A model generated the notes under the pieces. That model did no database searches and was not told the origin of the DNA. It worked only from the letters and a program-made list of their open reading frames with translations. The position numbers and the translations under genes are program-made. Positions 24,100 through 60,836 of a stretch of DNA of 64,000 nt are shown piece by piece (position 1 is the first letter of the stretch; each line of letters starts with the position of its first letter). The DNA lies in assembly GCF_932526225.1 (NCBI RefSeq), contig NC_064034.1, forward strand, positions 5,442,001 through 5,506,000, in the 5' to 3' direction. This stretch comes from Nematostella vectensis. Lineage: Eukaryota; Cnidaria; Anthozoa; Actiniaria; Edwardsiidae.

Positions 24100-25346
24100 C
24101 GTGACAGACCCCTTACGTGAACCTCTTGTACAGCGTGAATCCTTTCAATGTCCTCGTTAGTTTGTACTCGTAAAACTTCTCAGTTAGGGAAGGTTCAATA
24201 TTTAACTGGGGGAGAGCTGCAATGTTTTGGGGGAGGGTTGCGATTTTTTGAGCGTCGATTTGGGGGAGGGCCTCAAATTTTGATACAGGGTTTAGTGGAG
24301 GGCCTTATTTTTTGAACAGGTATTCTGATCAACTTTCGAGCGTCCTAAATATCTGGAATTTCAAAATTTTTCGGGGGAGAACCCCAGACCCCCTAAAAAG
24401 AATTAAATAAACCAATGTGATGTGTCTGCTTACAGGTTTATGACTTGCGTTTCGCTGGTATTGAAAACCATTATCCCCTAAAGTCTGGCTTATACTTTTT
24501 TTTATCTTTTGCAGTTTTGGTTTTATTAACTTCAATCACTAAATTTGCGAATTTCAAATTTATGTCAAAGTCCCCCCCCCCTACCTTTAAGGTGGTATGA
24601 AAGATATGTAAATAAGGTTTCAGTTGGGGAGGAGCTAATAATGCTATTTTCCATTTAGGTTTTAACAATAATGGCATTTTATATATTTGGAAATGGCAAA
24701 ATTTTAACGTGGGAGCATGCCCCCATACCCCGTATACAATAGTATTTGCGCCCCGAAAAATGGGCTCGGAACAACACCTCCAGGCATGGTGCCGCCCCTT
24801 CATGGACATGCCTAAGTCAGTGCCCTCCCTCACACAACAATTTGGCGTGCGGGGGGAGGGGGCGGTCTCGTCTCCCCACAATTTGAATTGGAAACAATGA
24901 CAGGCCATATTCCGGTTAAGAAATTATAAGCATATATTTGTCTTCTTGGCAGTGCATAACCCCTTTTTTCGTTTGTACAGCACAGGCTGCTTGTTATTAC
25001 AATTGTAGGTTTACTTCATTTGTGGGCAACTTCTTATTACAATTTTGGGTGTTTATTACATGGGCTGTGCACACAGTTATATGGAAGAACGTGCCGTACG
25101 TTGAGCATCTAACAACTACAGTATAATTTACTCTAAACTAACCAATACGCCTTTTTTAGATAGCCTTTTGTTTTGTTTTGTTTTGGGGGAGGGCCGTAAT
25201 TTTTGGTCGCCTTTTCAGGGGAGGGTCACCATTTTTGTGCTTGAGATTGGGGGAGGGTCGAAATATTGAAACAGAAAAAATTCAACTTAGCAGCCCTCCC
25301 CCCCTCTCCCGATAAATAATTTCCTTTCCCTTAGATATTCTTAACA
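24100..25346. other. Region between channel gene and duplication, no gene recognised
   Basis: This stretch holds low-complexity GGGGGAGGG-rich segments (about 24205-24300 and 25185-25310) that look like relics of one repeat family. A possible short last exon of the channel gene lies at 24982-25009: acceptor after a T-rich tract, in-phase continuation, then TAG. Otherwise nothing codes convincingly; the open frames at 24471-24908 lack codon structure on either strand. Confidence 0.5.
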
Positions 25347-25641
25347 TCGTAGTAAACGCTCGTAAATTGCTATACAACTACATGGTGGAAATAAAGGGGC
25401 CAAGGAAAATGAGTGATGGTCCAAAAAGAATTGTCACAGGATGGGTAATTCTTTATTTTAATAGAAAACAATGACTTTTTTGAATAGCTTATAATTAAAG
25501 TTGAGAGATTGACCATCTAATTCGTTTAGACAATTGAACGTCTTTCTTACTATAACTACAAAGGCTTTGACATCATATCGATAAAGAAATTTACACTAAC
25601 AATTTCACAACTAAACTTGGACTTGTTTTCGCACGCACTGT

Positions 25642-44747
<19,106 letters not shown>

Positions 44748-44759
44748 CACTGCTTGTAG

Positions 44760-45099
44760 ATTTGAATCCTTGACCGGCGTTGGACAATCCTTGGACATCC
44801 TTGACCGCCGTTGGACAATTAGGTACGCTCGGCTGAACACTGGAGCTAAGCAAACAACTTATAGCGCGAGGCTGTCACGGATTTCATAATTTTTCGTGGT
44901 CTAAAATTCAGAACTATCAGTTTTCGAAGCAAGATAAGTAATCTGTTATCTTTTATTTTTGTTTAATTTATGTAACAGATTACTATGCGCCGATGACAGC
45001 CTTGCAGACTTTCCACCTCGCAGGCTAATAATATTTGCTTAGCTCCGTGTTTAACCGAGCGTACCTAATTGTCCAACGGCGCCGGTCAAGGATTCAAAT
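44760..45099. mobile_element. Foldback element of about 340 bp just upstream of the sulfotransferase A start codon
   Basis: The left end ATTTGAATCCTTGACCGGCG, continuing through GTTGGACAAT and TAGGTACGCTCGG to AGCTAAGCAAA, is mirrored at 45010-45099 (ending GGATTCAAAT). Inverted arms are about 70-90 bp, with a partial internal duplication on the left. It is absent from copy B, where CTTGTAG continues directly into CAATGAATGGAAG. Confidence 0.8.
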
Positions 45100-46154
45100 C
45101 GCTGCTTACTCGTTTTAAAAAATGGCTAGCGGCCAGGGAAAATGATTTAGCTCGGATGTTTTGCCACATATCGAATGTAAGTGTACCCTGGCATAGGTCT
45201 GCGAGATAAAAATATTTCGTTTGTTGTATTTTCCTCGCGAATTTCGACGGTATTTGATTGCTACCGAAAATGGCGCCTCCAGCCTTGTTTCTTTCCTTAG
45301 AAGGGGAAGAGAAGTCATATATTCCGTTACGAAAACCCCCCAAAATCGTATATTACACACAATATGACAACAACAAGGCATGTTCTAAGTTGTAAGGCAA
45401 TTTTATTGGCAATGTTTTCACAAAAAATCGTGACTTCAATCCACTCGTTTTACCTCTAAGAATAACAGCCGATTCCAAGCTATACGAACAAGCTTCGAAA
45501 CTATTGCCTGGGCTACCTGTGCTTGTAGCCAATAGGGAAGTAATTTTCCCCGGGTTTTGGGAGTGAGCCCGCACCTTTTCAGCGGTTGGAGGTTGAGAAG
45601 ACTTTCAACTTCCGCTCCCAGTTTACAAAAGGAATGAAATGACTTGCGCTTTACGTTTGCGGGAATCTTTCTAAAAAAATGGAATGGAGTTTCGTAACAC
45701 CCGATTTCAAGCGCAACAGTTTATTTATAAAGTACAGTGTCACGCTTGTGTAAGACAACAACAATTTGACAGATATAGTGCTTGTATCAATTAACACGTT
45801 GGCTACTTAGATAAGGCTCTGAACTCACAAATAGTCTCTCTGTCTCCTCCATTTATTATGAAGGTACCATTATCAAGTATAAGTTCTAAATATCCTACGT
45901 TTTTTTAAAGATTCCTCGAAAATCTCGTAAAAGTTATTTTCTTTTTGCTTAAGTTCTCGACAAAAATATTCTTCTATTTTTCAGTAAGAAAGCTTAGAAT
46001 TTCTTGTTGACATACCGCGTGGAGACGAAACTTCTTTAAACATTCCCTTTGTAAACTGAAAGAGGAAACTGAGAGTCTTCTCAACCATCAACCGCTGAAA
46101 AGGTGCGGGCTCAGCCCCAAAACCCGCCCGGGGAAAATTACTTCCCATAGCAGT
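45100..46154. mobile_element. Second A-specific insertion with about 100-bp inverted repeats
   Basis: Sequence at about 45520-45635 (containing TTTTCCCCGGGTTTTGGGAG and GAGCCCGCACCTTTTCAGCG) is repeated inverted at about 46045-46150. The interior is AT-rich and non-coding. The 45100-45520 part has no recognised feature. All of it is absent from copy B. Confidence 0.7.
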
Positions 46155-46542
46155 AAATGGAAGAAGCTAGTTCCAGGCTCTTCTACGGACGCCAAGACCG
46201 TCCGACCGTGAAGTTTGCTTTTGAATTTTACTTAGGAACTTAGAGATAGATCTATTTTAAATCCTAATTAAAGTAGATTTTAATTAGGCTTCAATTTGAG
46301 AGTTGAAGTTGCTAAAATTCAAAACTACAAGTCACGGTTGGCAGTCGTGGCTTCATTACTCTTCTCTGTTTGTATTGCCGTGACGTTCCAGTAGCGACAT
46401 CTTCAAAATGGATTTTATGTTTTGCTTTTTTTTTGTATTCATCTATCTGAGCAATGACACAAGAAAAACAAAGAAAATAGACTAGGTTTAGTGCTAATAA
46501 ACACAGGAGACGTTATACAACGTTAACAACGTTATACATCTT

Positions 46543-47993
46543 GTACATCTTAGACCTCTCTGCCGCATTTGATACAGTAGATCAAATCCTCGGAAACCCA
46601 GGGTTATTTTGCTCTAACGTTTCACTCGCGAGTGAAACGTTAGAGGAAAATACCCCTGGGTTTCCGAGGATGGGTAGATCATGAAATCCTCCTCAAACGA
46701 CTGGAACACCGATATGGTATAACAAGTAAAGCTCTGGCATGGTTCAATTCTTATCTGACAAACCGCACCCAATTTGTAAAAATAGGTGACGGATTTTCTT
46801 TAAGTCAGAAGATGCTTTGTGGAGTTTCTCAGGGGTCGGTGCTGGGTCCTATATTATATTCGCTATATACTGCACCGCTTGCTAACGTTATCAAACAACA
46901 CAGTGTAAACTTCCATTTTTATGCGGACAATACGCAATTATACTTATCATTCGACCCAAAACACGATAGTGAACTGAAGCAAGCAAAGTGCTGTATAGAG
47001 TCTTGCCTTCGTGAAATAACTAGCTGGATGACGACTAATAAACTACAGCTAAATAGTGACAAAACAGAACTGTTAGTTCTTAACGCTCGTCACCTTCTGC
47101 GTCCTCCTTTGCATTCGATCGCTGTAAATAATGAGATCATTTCCTATTCAAAGAATGCAAAAACTTAGATGTATGGTTCGATAACACTTTGACCATGGAC
47201 AAACAAGTAACTTTAATATTCCAATCCTCCTTTTTTCATCTACGAAATATTGCTAAAATTAGGAAGTTTATTTCCTTTAATCACTGCGAGATTCTTATAC
47301 ACGCTTTTATTTCTTCTAAACTAGATAATTGTAACTCTCTTATCACTGGCCTTGATCAAAAGCAAATATCTAAACTACAATATGTTCAAAATTCTGCAGC
47401 GCGACTTCTTACAGGAACCCGCAAATACGATGACGTCACTCCTGTTCTGCGTACCTTAAACTGACTACCCATCAGAGAAAGAATAGATTTTAAACTCCCT
47501 TTTAACTTTTAAATCCTTAAATAAAACCGCTCCAGACTATATGAAAGACCTTTTTTAAAAGGTTAAAACTCCTTATAAACCAAAGCGCAGTCATCGTTCT
47601 TCAAATAAGTCTCTTTTAGTACAGCCCTCTTTTAAACCTTTTGAGACCTACGGCTCAAGAGCCTTTTCCGTGAGTGCACCAGCCATATGGAACTCCCTCC
47701 CACTAGAACTACGCAATTGTAAAGAATTGAGTATGTTTAAATCCAAGATCAAGACCTTCCTTTTTAAACGCGTCTTCGACAATTGATTCTTAATGATTGA
47801 TTCTCATGATCTTAGTTATGTATCATAACTAAATTTTTTACTTTTTATTTTGTCTTTTTATTATCTATTTGATATATATTGTAATGAATTTTTAATTATT
47901 ATTTTAACATAATATTAAAACTGTAAAGCGCCTTGGATCTATAGGAGAAGGGCGATATATAAATCCATATTATTATTAATATATTATATTATT
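46543..47993 (+). mobile_element. L2/CR1-type LINE 3' fragment, A-specific
   Basis: It begins with RT motif A sequence (LDLSAAFDTVDQ), then after a foldback insertion continues with WFNSYLTNRTQFVKIG, GVSQGSVLGPILYSLY and a catalytic box altered to FYADNTQLY, followed by the C-terminal region (RAFSVSAPAIWNSLPLELR in a shifted frame). The 3' end has CGCCTTGGATCTATAGG and a TAAA-rich end, usual for L2-type elements. The frame is broken at about 47165-47190 and 47464. Copy B retains the uninterrupted site at about 57301-57315. Confidence 0.87.
46585..46673. mobile_element. 89-bp foldback element inside the LINE, with 8-bp target duplication
   Basis: It is a near-perfect inverted repeat (ATCCTCGGAAACCCAGGG ... 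CCCTGGGTTTCCGAGGAT) centred on TCACTCGCGAGTGA, flanked by GTAGATCA at 46577-46584 and 46674-46681. An 8-bp duplication is typical of hAT elements. It splits the reverse transcriptase motif A. Confidence 0.87.
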
Positions 47994-49924
47994 ATCTTGA
48001 ACTTCGATATTGATTTTGTTTTTGTTCATGCCTGGTGTCGCACTAGTGACAAAAACGACATAGGCGCGCGCACTCTTTTTAACTCCGACATGGACATAAT
48101 GGCATAAAGGAAAAAGAAAAAAAACATGTTTTTTCTCTTATGTCGTTGTGTCCATGTCATTATGTCGGGATCATGTCTTTATGTCGATATTCTCACTGCA
48201 GTTTTTTTTAAAGAACCTTGTAATAACTATATATTGAACAGGGAATTCATTTCATTTCAGCGACATGATGCGAAAAGTTGTCAAACGTCTTCCCGTCGGC
48301 TGATAACGAATCCTAAGGAAAAGGAGGAACCAAGGGAAAGAGGAGTGAGGAGGCCATCGTTTGGCTGTACACTCTAGATGTTAGCTACGCTATCAGTTAC
48401 ATCCAGTTTGTACAAGATGATTTGAAGACTCTTTTTCCGATGTGTTTTTTTTTTTTTTTTTTTAGTATATAGCGCAAGATTATAACAACCAGAACAGTAA
48501 GAGTGCATTGCAGTTACAAACTCTAGATAATTTAAAATATTGTTGTGGAATCCAACCCATGAATAAGAACGTCTGGTTCATTCTATTTCTAATCCATGAA
48601 ATAGTCTATGGACGATGATTAAAAAAAAAAAGTTATTTCAATATTGAAAATGGTGGTTGGATATGGGTTAAGCCAAGCGGATGAACCAAACGATCCATGT
48701 GACATTGTGAGATTCTTTTTATGCTAGCTATGGTCTCTAATGGCGCATTCTTAAATAAACCGTAGGCCCCCAAAAACTGGCAACAACTTGCATATTCAGA
48801 ATGTTTGTTAACGAAGTTAGAATAAAAGATACCACAAAGAAATGGAAATCTTGTATTTTAGAACAAATACATGTATGTACAGTTGAAGCTCTCGTAAGCG
48901 ACCACCTTGGGAACTGAAAATTGTGGTCGTTAACGGAGCTGGTCTCTTACGAGAGCTTGCTCTCATAAGCGACCACTGGGCGCCAAAAACTTGAACAATA
49001 GGTGTTGGTCGCTTACGGGAGCTTAATTAAAATGGAATCTAAAAAATTAACGTGATCATAACAAAGCTGAAATATTTTGGTTTATTGCTTGATTTTCAAA
49101 CTAGATATTTGACTCGTGAGAGTGAGTTGTTTTAATTCACAATAATTCAGTTTCCGATCCTAGATTCAATTTGCTCATTAGGTTTATTTGCTCATTTATA
49201 TATGATACCCAAGAAGCACTGCGGGTTACCACACATGGTTTCCACAGGCGCACACAGGGGCGGGGGGCGTACAGAGAGGGGCCACCCCTCCCCCCCCCTT
49301 ACACACACACATCGGCCGCCGAAAGTAGGTCGTTTCCTATTGAAGGATTGTCAAATACCATCCATTTTCCATGTGATACTTATGAAGCTCCCTTCTCCCC
49401 AAAAAAACCTGGGTACGCGCCTGTTCTAGAGTAAAGATGAAGAACTGAAACGTGTAAGGTTTTTTAAGTTAAAACTTATAATTATTATACCAATAATATA
49501 GGCACTGGAATGAAGAAAGATAATATACTTTTTATTCCTTTTAGACTTGCCTTCAAGTCTAAAATAACTATTATAAGGCGGTGAAATGCTTGTATCCTTA
49601 TCCTCTGCGAGTCACTTGCCCGTCTGACGCTATTGTGAGCGGTACTCTGTAAGTCGAATATGTGTAAAAGGATTAATTGGTTTTGTTAAAGCACGCCGTG
49701 TATCTGCAATGTAACGGAATTTTCATTAGAACACGATTAACGGTCTATATCAGCACAAACGTTTGGTCTACTCATACTACGTTCCTCCCCCTATCGCAAT
49801 CTGCTATCCACTAATACTAACCCAGAAGTCAGCGTATGTCTAGAGGTACGAACACCACCACCTGTCGCTTTATCCCTTATACAAGGATCCATATCGTCTA
49901 CCAGCTATACCAACCAGCTACCCA
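47994..49924. other. Upstream flank of sulfotransferase A, no gene recognised
   Basis: It mostly matches 57316-59800 of copy B. A small inverted-repeat element lies at 48889-49024 (AAGCTCTCGTAAGCGACC ... GGTCGCTTACGGGAGCTT with internal partial copies), absent from copy B. A GGGGCGGGGGGCGTACAGAG/poly-C patch near 49257-49300 is shared with 58460-58530. No coding sequence is seen. Confidence 0.6.
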
Positions 49925-50185
49925 CATCCTCGATCTACTACTTCACACTAAACACTAAACTATCCCAAACTTAAACATGTACACTATCAATCCACGTATA
50001 CACCCTAAACTATCCCAAACTTAAACATGTACACTATCAATCCACGTATACACACTAAACTATCCCAAACTTAAACATGTACACTATCAATCCACGTATA
50101 CACCCTGAACTATCCCAAACTACTAACACTCTGGATATACTACTACACACTAAACTATCCCAAACTATGAACACCATCAATCCAA
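49925..50185. repeat. 50-bp minisatellite, about four copies (copy A end)
   Basis: The unit is built from ACTAAACTATCCCAAACTTA, AACATGTACACTATCAATCC and ACGTATACAC; period 50. The same unit is present in about eight copies at 60070-60480, the matching end of copy B. Confidence 0.9.
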
Positions 50186-50227
50186 AACAAGGTCACATTC
50201 ACTAACCTTAGTTCGTCAGTCTAGGGG

Positions 50228-50325
50228 CCGAGGGCTCAAGGTCTTGAGGGCTCATGGAGTTTACCGCTAGCAGAGGTCTCGAAGGCTCATGAAGTTTCCT
50301 GCTAGCGAGGTCTCAAAGCTAGCTT
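50228..50325. repeat. Remnant of the 35-bp channel-intron minisatellite at the duplication junction
   Basis: Two to three degenerate units (GGGCTCATGGAGTTTACCGC then TAGCAGAGGTCTCGAAGG) match the 35-bp unit of channel intron 10 about 28 kb to the left. They lie exactly between the end of copy A and the start of copy B. Confidence 0.87.
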
Positions 50326-50625
50326 AAATCATCGTGGTAAACGCTCATAAATTGCTATACAACTACATGGTGGACATGAAGGGGCGAAGGAAAATGAGTA
50401 ATGGTCCAAGAAGAATTGTCACAGGATGGGTAATTCTTTATTTTAATAGAAAACAATGACTTTTTTGAATAGCTTATAATTAAAGTTGAGAGATTGACCA
50501 TCTAATTCGTTTAGACAATTGACGTCTTTGTTACTATAACTACAAAGGCTTCGACATTATATTGATAAAGAAATTTACACTAACAATTTCACAACTAAAC
50601 TTGGACTTGTTTTCGCACGCACTGT

Positions 50626-56916
<6,291 letters not shown>

Positions 56917-56928
56917 CACTGCTTGTAG

Positions 56929-59900
56929 CAATGAATGGAAGAAGCTAGTTCCAGGCTCTTCTACGGACGACCGTCCGACCGTGAACTTTGCTTTTGATTT
57001 TCACTTAGGAACTTATAAAATAGATCTATTTTAAATCCTAATTAAAATAGATTTTAATTTGGCTTCAATTTTAGAGTTGAAGTTGCTAAAATTCAAAACA
57101 ACAGGTCACGGTTGGCAGTCGTGGAATCCTTACTCTTCTCTGTTTGTATTGCCGTGACGTTCCAGTCAGGACATCTTTAAAATGGATTTTCTGTCTTCGC
57201 TTTTTTTTGTATTCATCCATCTTAGCAATGCACAAGAAAAACAAAGAAAATAAAGTAAGTTTATTGCTATAAGAAACACAGGGGATAGACTCGAGGACAA
57301 CGTTATACATCTTGAACTTCGATATTGATTTTGTTTACGCCTGATGCAGACTAGTGACGTAACGACATGGGCGCACGCACTCTTTTAACACTCACATTAC
57401 GACATGGACATCATGACATAAGAGAAAAAGACATGTGCATGTCTTTATGTCGGGTTCATGTCTTTATGTCGTACCATTTTCGCTTGAACATAACAGTGCG
57501 CGTGCCTACAGGCCTATGTCGATATGTCTAGTGTGCACCAGGCATAACAAAAATCAAAAGCTAGATATCAGTATTGATGTAGTTTTTTTAAATCTTGTAA
57601 TAACTATATATTAAACAGGGAATTCATTTTATTTCAGCGCCATTATGCGAAAAGTTGTTAAACGTCTTCTTGTCCCTGATAACAAATCATAAGGAAAAGG
57701 AGGAACCAAGGGAAAAGTGAGGAGGCCGCCGTTGGGCTGTACACTCTAGAAGTTAGCTACGCTATCAGTTACATCCAGTTTGTACAAGATGATTTGAAGA
57801 CTCTTTTTCCGATGTGTGTTTTTTTTTAGTATATAGCGCAAGATTATAACAACCAGAACACTAAGAGTGCATTGCAATTACAAACTCTAGATAATTTAAA
57901 ATATTGTTGTGGATTCCAATCCATGAATAATAACGTCCGGTTCATTCTATTTCTAATCCATGAAATAGTCCATGGACGATGATTTTTTTTTTCAAAGTTA
58001 TTTCAATATTGAAAATAAAATAAAAACAGTAGCTTCACCTAGGTGGTTGGATCTGGGTTAAGCCAAGCGGATGAACCAAACGATCCATGTGACATAGTGA
58101 GATTCTTTTTATGCTAGCTATGGTCTCTAATGGCGCATTCTTAAATAAACCGTAGGCCCCCCAAAACTGACAACAATGGCATATTCAGAATTTTCGTAGA
58201 ATTTTTATAGTAGTTAAAATATATTTTTATCGAGTTAGAATAAAAGATACCACCAATTAATGGAAATTTTGCACTTTAGCACAAATACATACTTATTTCA
58301 AATAAGGCTGCCCACTCTGAAAAATTATTTTAGCCTTCACAATAATTCAGTTTCCAATCTTAGTTTCAATTTGCTCATTAGGCTTATTTGCTCATTTATA
58401 TATGATACCCATAATGCATTGCGTGTTACCACACATGGTTTCCACAGGCGCATACACAGGGGCGGCGGGTGTACAGAGGGGGGCCACCCCTCCCCCCCCA
58501 CTCCCACCCCCCCTCCCCCCCCCCCCCCCACACACACACACAACAATCAATCAGAAATTTGTGTTTACAACACACAATTCTCTTCCAATTCTTTTTTAAT
58601 GAAGGAGATACATCCAAAACTTAATACCATACACCAAAAACTGGAAATCGACTCTGCCAAACTTAACACCAAACTTAATACCAAACTTAATACCATTATA
58701 TTCACACCGATATTTTGGTTATTAAAACATGTATTTCACAAATAAAAGATTTCAAGTGTTTATAATTAAGAAAATCTTTATTACAGTGACAAGGGTTTCT
58801 TGAGTGACATGATTTTTGAACATTTGCGTGAAGAATTGAATTTCATTCATCTAAAAATATTGAAGATCAAAGGGCCTTCTTGTATTTAAATACATAACAT
58901 AGATTCTGATAATGCCTAGGATTCTATCTCACCGAATTGCAGAGATAAAGAACTTTTTAGGAGTCAGCCCGATGCATCTTGAATGAACTCCAAATTCGCC
59001 GTCTCCTCGACGTCTTCCCGTTCAATTATTTATATAACATTTAGATAACTTAACATCTGATAACTTAACAGATACCAGTACACCACCCTACGAGTAGCAT
59101 TGTGATCATTAGCTATGAGGAGCAGCTAAAAGGATAAAAAACAGGTAGCGAACAGAGTAAAAAGTGCAAAGGGAAAAAAGTTTGTTGTGAAAATGTACTA
59201 GCTCGCGAGGTGCCCATGACCAAATATGGCGCGACGAACCATATATAGATGCTATAATTGACAAGCTCGCGCATTCTAAAAATAGCTTTCAAGGACGACA
59301 TCATGGGCCACGGGGATTCGTTCTCTTATATCATGGTCTCTTGGTAACTGATAATTATTATACCAATAATAGGCACTGAGAAGAAGAGAGATTACATACT
59401 TTTTATTCCTTCTCATATTTATTTGCTAAAGATTTTAAACACTTGAGTCTAAATAACTCAAGGCGGTGAAAGGCTTGTATCCTTGAAATAAATGCACAGC
59501 GAGTTAACCTCGTTTAATGTATACTTTGCTCACTTGCAGTCTGACCCTATGGTCAGCGGGACTCTGTACGTCGAGTATGTGTAAAAGGAGTAAATGGTTT
59601 TGTTAAAGCACGCCGTGTATCTGCAATGTAACGGAATTTTTATCAGAACACAATAAACGGTCTATATCAGCACAAACGTTTGGTCTACTCATACCACGTT
59701 CCTCCCCCTATCGCAATCTGCTATCCACTGATACACCTTTTGCTGTTCAATAACAGGAAAGGGACAAAATAGAACAAAATGACGAAGTAGAAAATTTATT
59801 AGTGCTATTAACATAAACAACGACAATCAACAAGCCTTTTCAGACAATAGCAATAATAGCACTAATAATAGCACAAATGAATTTTCTATTTTTACAACTG

Positions 59901-60065
59901 ATTGTCAATAAACGCTTCTGATTGTTCAAACGCGTAATTGAATTTTCGATTGCATGTAAAAGAATGTTCCTTCCATTCGAATGAATGCCCAATTGCGTTA
60001 TTTAATGTCCGTTGATGCTATTGAATGTTCGCGCATATTCAATGATTGTTATTGAAAGTCGATTC
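56929..60065. other. Upstream flank of sulfotransferase B, no gene recognised
   Basis: Matches 46155-46542 and 47993-49900 of copy A apart from insertions. The 57301-57315 site is the empty site of the L2 LINE. It contains a poly-C/CACA tract at 58485-58545, a short direct repeat of CCAAACTTAATA at about 58655-58690, and AT-rich sequence. Open frames here overlap low-complexity tracts and are not convincing. Confidence 0.6.
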
Positions 60066-60069
60066 ACAC

Positions 60070-60480
60070 TAAGGATCTACTACTTCACACTAAACACTAA
60101 ACTATCCCAAACTTAAACATGTACACTATCAATCCACGTATACACACTAAACTATCCCAAACTTAAACACGTACACCATCAATCCACGTATACACCCTGA
60201 ATTATCCCAAACTTAAACATGTACACCATCAATCCACGTATACACCCTGAACTATTCCAAACTTAAACATGTACACTATCAATCCACGTATACACACTAA
60301 ACTATCCCAAACTTAAACATGTACACTATCGATCCACGTATACACCCTGAACTATCCCAAACTACTAACACTCTGGATATACTACTACACACTAAACTAT
60401 CCCAAACTATGAACATCCTCAAACCCACTACTACACACTAAACTATCCCAAACTATGAACACCAACAATCCACTAATACA
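60070..60480. repeat. 50-bp minisatellite, about eight copies (copy B end)
   Basis: Same unit as at 49925-50185, with variants TATCGATCC, CACCATCAATC and CCCTGAACTA. The array is longer in B than in A. Confidence 0.92.
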
Positions 60481-60524
60481 CCCTAACTATCCCAAAACTA
60501 CCATACATAAGCTTAGCTTAGTTT

Positions 60525-60836
60525 GTCAGTCATTATTGAGTGCGTTGGTACGCCTTTCCAAGGTGTCCTGTTACTCACGTGCTACTCACGTGCACATTCA
60601 CTAAGCTTAGTTCGTCAGTCATTACTGAGTGCGTTGGTACGACTTTCCAAGGTGTCCTGCTACTCAGGTGCTACTCACGTGCACATTCACTCAGCTTAAA
60701 TCGTCAGTCATTATTGAGTGCGTTGGTACGCCTTTTCAAGGTGTCCTGCTACTCACGTGCACATTCACTATGCTTAGTTCGTCAGTCATTATTGAGTGCG
60801 TTGGTACGCCTTTCCCAGGTGTCCTGCTACTCACGT
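60525..60836. repeat. 89-bp tandem repeat, four units, running into the lipase stop codon
   Basis: Units start GTCAGTCATTATTGAGTGCG at 60525, 60614, 60703 and 60781; the third is 78 bases because one CTACTCACGTG block is missing. The last unit ends in CTACTCACGTGC, which contains, on the minus strand, the stop codon and last codons of the lipase gene. Confidence 0.88.

Noticed and set aside
24471-24908. 145-codon minus-strand frame
   Set aside because: Pieces of T-rich and poly-C sequence, no conserved motif, overlaps a plus-strand frame of similar quality.
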